The position numbers were made by a program, and so were the translations under genes. 64,000 nucleotides of DNA. It comes from Parahoeflea alexandrii. Lineage in GTDB: Bacteria > Pseudomonadota > Alphaproteobacteria > Rhizobiales > Rhizobiaceae. Position 1 is the stretch's first letter, and each line of letters starts with the position of its first letter. The notes under the pieces were generated by a model that saw only the letters and a list, made by a program, of their open reading frames with translations, made no database searches and had not been told where the DNA came from. Positions 61,843-64,000 of this stretch are shown here, piece after piece. The stretch lies in NCBI RefSeq assembly GCF_027214025.1, contig NZ_JAPWHB010000002.1, forward strand, positions 806,001-870,000. The letters are read 5' to 3'.

Positions 61843-64000
61843 TCAACGGTCGCCCCCGTCGGAATTGCCGCCATCATCCATCGAATCCGGCCGCATCTTC
61901 GGGTTCGGCTTTTTTCTCGAACGCTTGGGCGCGGGTGGCTTGCCAGAGGTGGCGTCGGCAGTCACCGGGCTGCCGGCACCGCCCATTCCACCCATCAGTT
62001 TTTCCGCAAGCACAGCCACCGGTTCGTGTTCGTCGCCGAACTTGACGTTGAGATCGCGCTGCGGGAACGGAATTTCAATACCTTCGGCCTTCAGCCGCTC
62101 GAAGATGCGCAAGCTCAACTCGGTGCGCACGGTTATCCCCGTAAGCACGTCGGCAACATGACACTTCAGCACGAAGTCCAGCGAAGACTCGCCGAATCCG
62201 CTGAAGTGAACCACCGGTTCCGGGTTGTTGAGTACCAGTTCATGGCCCTGGGCAACCTCGATCAACAGTTCGATGAGCCTGCGCGGGTCGGCATCATAGC
62301 TTACGCCAATCGGTACATCGACGCGGCCGAGCTTGTTGCGGTGGGTCCAGTTGCCCACCGGCGAGTTGATAAGTTCGGAATTGGGAACGATGATAGACTG
62401 GCGGTTGAACGTTTCAATCTCGGTGGCGCGGACGGAAATCTTCTTCACAAAACCCTCGGTCGAACTGGTCGACACCCAGTCGCCAACCTTGAACGGCCGC
62501 TCGACCAAGAGGATAAGCCCCGAGACGAAGTTGCTGACGATATTCTGCAGGCCGAAACCGATACCGAGCGAGAGCGCACCAGCGACCAGGGCGAGGCTCG
62601 AAAGATCGATGCCGGCCGCGGAAACCCCGATCAGGCCGGCGATCGCCACACCGAGATAGCCGACCCCGGTCTTGATCGAGTTGCGCACACCCGTATCCAT
62701 CCGGCCCCGCGCCATCACGCTGCCATCCAGCCAGCGCTGGAACCAGCGTGTGACCAGAAGCCCCAGCAGGAACAGCAGGATACCGAAGAGGATGCCGACG
62801 ATGGAAATCGTGATGCCGCCAATGCGGATCTCGGTCATGAACCGGTAGAACCACAGCTCGATATCCTGGACCTGAAAGCCCCATTGCAGGAGGATCAGCG
62901 GCACCCCGAGCAGCAGCACGGCCAGGCTGATCAGCAGTCCGGCGCCCAGTCCGGCCTGGTCGAGTGCCATGTGACCCAGCTTGAATCGATCCTCGACACG
63001 CCGCCCGATCGCGGTCTGCGCAAAGGTTCCGGGCTCGGAAATCGCCTTGCCGGACAGATAGCCGATATACATCGTCGTCAGGATCGCGCCGGTCACCACG
63101 AACTGGGTCGCGGCGAAACGGGCGAACCCGACATAGCCGAGCGAGGCGGTGGCCATGAGTCCGATGCCGGTGGCAAATAGCGCGACCGAAACCGGACGCG
63201 GCCATGGCTGCCCCGGATCCGCCAGGTCTCCGGATGCCGCGACCATGGGGTTGCCCAGCGCCATGCCGATCAGGATCAACGCGATCAGGAACACCGCCAC
63301 GATGCCCTTGAAAACCGTCAGCACCACCGGCGATCCCATCGACTGGCTGACCTGGTCGCCAACGAAATCCAGGCCGTTGACGATCACCATCGCCAAGACC
63401 AGGAAGTAGAGCATGCGGGCGCCGCTGTTGGACACATTGACCAGGCGCCAGGCCGACATCCTCGGCGCGAGTATTCCGCGCGCCAGCTTGCCGACAAAGA
63501 AGATCGCCACAAGCGTCATCAGCACGCTTGCGACAACCGGAGCGACATCGGCACGAAGAATCGAGAAACTCTGCCCCAGCACATAGACCGTCCCCGCCAG
63601 CGCGGTCATCGCCATGCTCGGGATCACCGTCGACCAGAACGCCACCGACAACCGGCTCGTATAGGGCGGGTCCTCGTCTTCCGGGTCACGGTCGATCAGT
63701 CCGCCGAACACCCGGTAGGCGCCCGGCACGAATACCAGCGCCGCAAGCAGCGAGAAGAACGCCCAACCCAGGAGCGCCTGCCATTTGAAGGCCCAGACGA
63801 ATTTCAGCCACGAACCATAGGTGCGGACCACATAGGATCCTTCGTCCTCCATCGCGCTGAGAGCTTGCGCCAGCATCGTTGGCCCGATCTCGGTCCGCTT
63901 GAACAATGTCGTCGTGAAGAGTTCGCGCCTGGCTTGCGTGATCCGGTCACCGAGCTGGCTGGCCCTCACCGAGACAGCCTCGGCGCGGCCGGTCAAGGCA
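61843..64000 (-). CDS. mechanosensitive ion channel (MscS family, DUF3772-type), partial
   Basis: At least 717 residues, with the 5' end beyond the right edge. The visible N-terminal part (ASQLGDRITQARRELFTTTLFKRT) is the end of a DUF3772-like periplasmic domain, followed by about ten transmembrane helices and the MscS core (GVGYLGVAIAGLIG, then SLGIGFGLQNIVSNFVSGLILLVERPFKVGDWV, abbreviated). After the channel core come the cytosolic beta domain and a lysine/proline-rich tail. It probably releases osmolytes on hypo-osmotic shock, fitting a betaine-using organism. The ATG at 63996 is not the true start. Confidence 0.9.
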   Translation of the reverse strand, partial: ALTGRAEAVSVRASQLGDRITQARRELFTTTLFKRTEIGPTMLAQALSAMEDEGSYVVRTYGSWLKFVWAFKWQALLGWAFFSLLAALVFVPGAYRVFGGLIDRDPEDEDPPYTSRLSVAFWSTVIPSMAMTALAGTVYVLGQSFSILRADVAPVVASVLMTLVAIFFVGKLARGILAPRMSAWRLVNVSNSGARMLYFLVLAMVIVNGLDFVGDQVSQSMGSPVVLTVFKGIVAVFLIALILIGMALGNPMVAASGDLADPGQPWPRPVSVALFATGIGLMATASLGYVGFARFAATQFVVTGAILTTMYIGYLSGKAISEPGTFAQTAIGRRVEDRFKLGHMALDQAGLGAGLLISLAVLLLGVPLILLQWGFQVQDIELWFYRFMTEIRIGGITISIVGILFGILLFLLGLLVTRWFQRWLDGSVMARGRMDTGVRNSIKTGVGYLGVAIAGLIGVSAAGIDLSSLALVAGALSLGIGFGLQNIVSNFVSGLILLVERPFKVGDWVSTSSTEGFVKKISVRATEIETFNRQSIIVPNSELINSPVGNWTHRNKLGRVDVPIGVSYDADPRRLIELLIEVAQGHELVLNNPEPVVHFSGFGESSLDFVLKCHVADVLTGITVRTELSLRIFERLKAEGIEIPFPQRDLNVKFGDEHEPVAVLAEKLMGGMGGAGSPVTADATSGKPPAPKRSRKKPNPKMRPDSMDDGGNSDGGDR

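Overview
The window (64 kb, GC-rich) reads as the chromosome of an aerobic alphaproteobacterium of the order Hyphomicrobiales (Rhizobiales), perhaps a Hoeflea/Phyllobacteriaceae-like organism. This rests on a late-cobalt (aerobic type) cobalamin cluster, rhizobial-style palindromic repeats, an ExoD-family protein, DUF1194 and DUF6732 proteins, and tandem receiver-only response regulators. Genus assignment is inference. I saw no rRNA, tRNA, CRISPR array or complete insertion sequence.

Region 1 (1-26.7 kb) is almost a complete cobalamin factory. One minus-strand run is cobA-cobB-cobC-cobD. A divergent plus-strand pair is cbiD-cobK. A second minus-strand run is DUF6732-cbiX-cobH-cobL-cobI-cbiG/cobJ-cobM. 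A third minus-strand set holds cobO, cobN, cobW, cobP, cbtA, cbtB and cobQ. Most neighbours overlap by 4 bases. A cobalamin riboswitch precedes cbtB-cbtA-cobP. The pathway is a hybrid: late-cobalt enzymes (CobN, CobW, CobH, CobK) occur with CbiD and a CbiG-CobJ fusion, and no CobF or CobG is present here. A HigBA-type toxin-antitoxin pair with a near-leaderless promoter sits between the runs. CobN carries an in-frame palindromic repeat pair.

Region 2 (27.6-49.1 kb, plus 49.5-56.1 kb) looks like a consumer of that cobalamin: a corrinoid-dependent quaternary-amine demethylation system. It has a glycine betaine/choline-type ABC transporter, a betaine-homocysteine methyltransferase-like enzyme, a non-pyrrolysine MttB-superfamily methyltransferase, its corrinoid protein, and a DUF1638 protein. 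It also has a virulence-factor-family protein with MetV-like and MetF-like proteins in one overlapping operon, a pterin-binding methyltransferase and a RamA-like corrinoid activase. A GlxA/GbdR-like regulator and a dimethylglycine-dehydrogenase-type flavoenzyme complete it. The inferred route is: betaine imported, methyl moved to corrinoid and then to tetrahydrofolate, methyl-THF oxidised by MetVF-like proteins, and dimethylglycine oxidised by the flavoenzyme. Four proteins of this system share Arg/Gly-rich termini. Two matching palindromes precede two of the methyltransferase genes. A GIY-YIG nuclease gene bracketed by inverted repeats lies between the pterin-binding methyltransferase and the activase.

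Region 3 (50.5-53.4 kb) carries two tandem REC-REC response regulators, one with a lost phospho-acceptor, and a DUF1194 secreted protein.

Region 4 (56.4-61.3 kb) is a compact three-gene operon: an ATPase with an N-terminal degenerate HNH-like domain, a stand-alone HNH nuclease homologous to that domain, and a patatin-like phospholipase with a membrane hairpin. It resembles Septu (PtuAB) with an added lipase and is the best candidate here for an undescribed anti-phage system. The window ends in a small secreted protein and a partial mechanosensitive channel gene.
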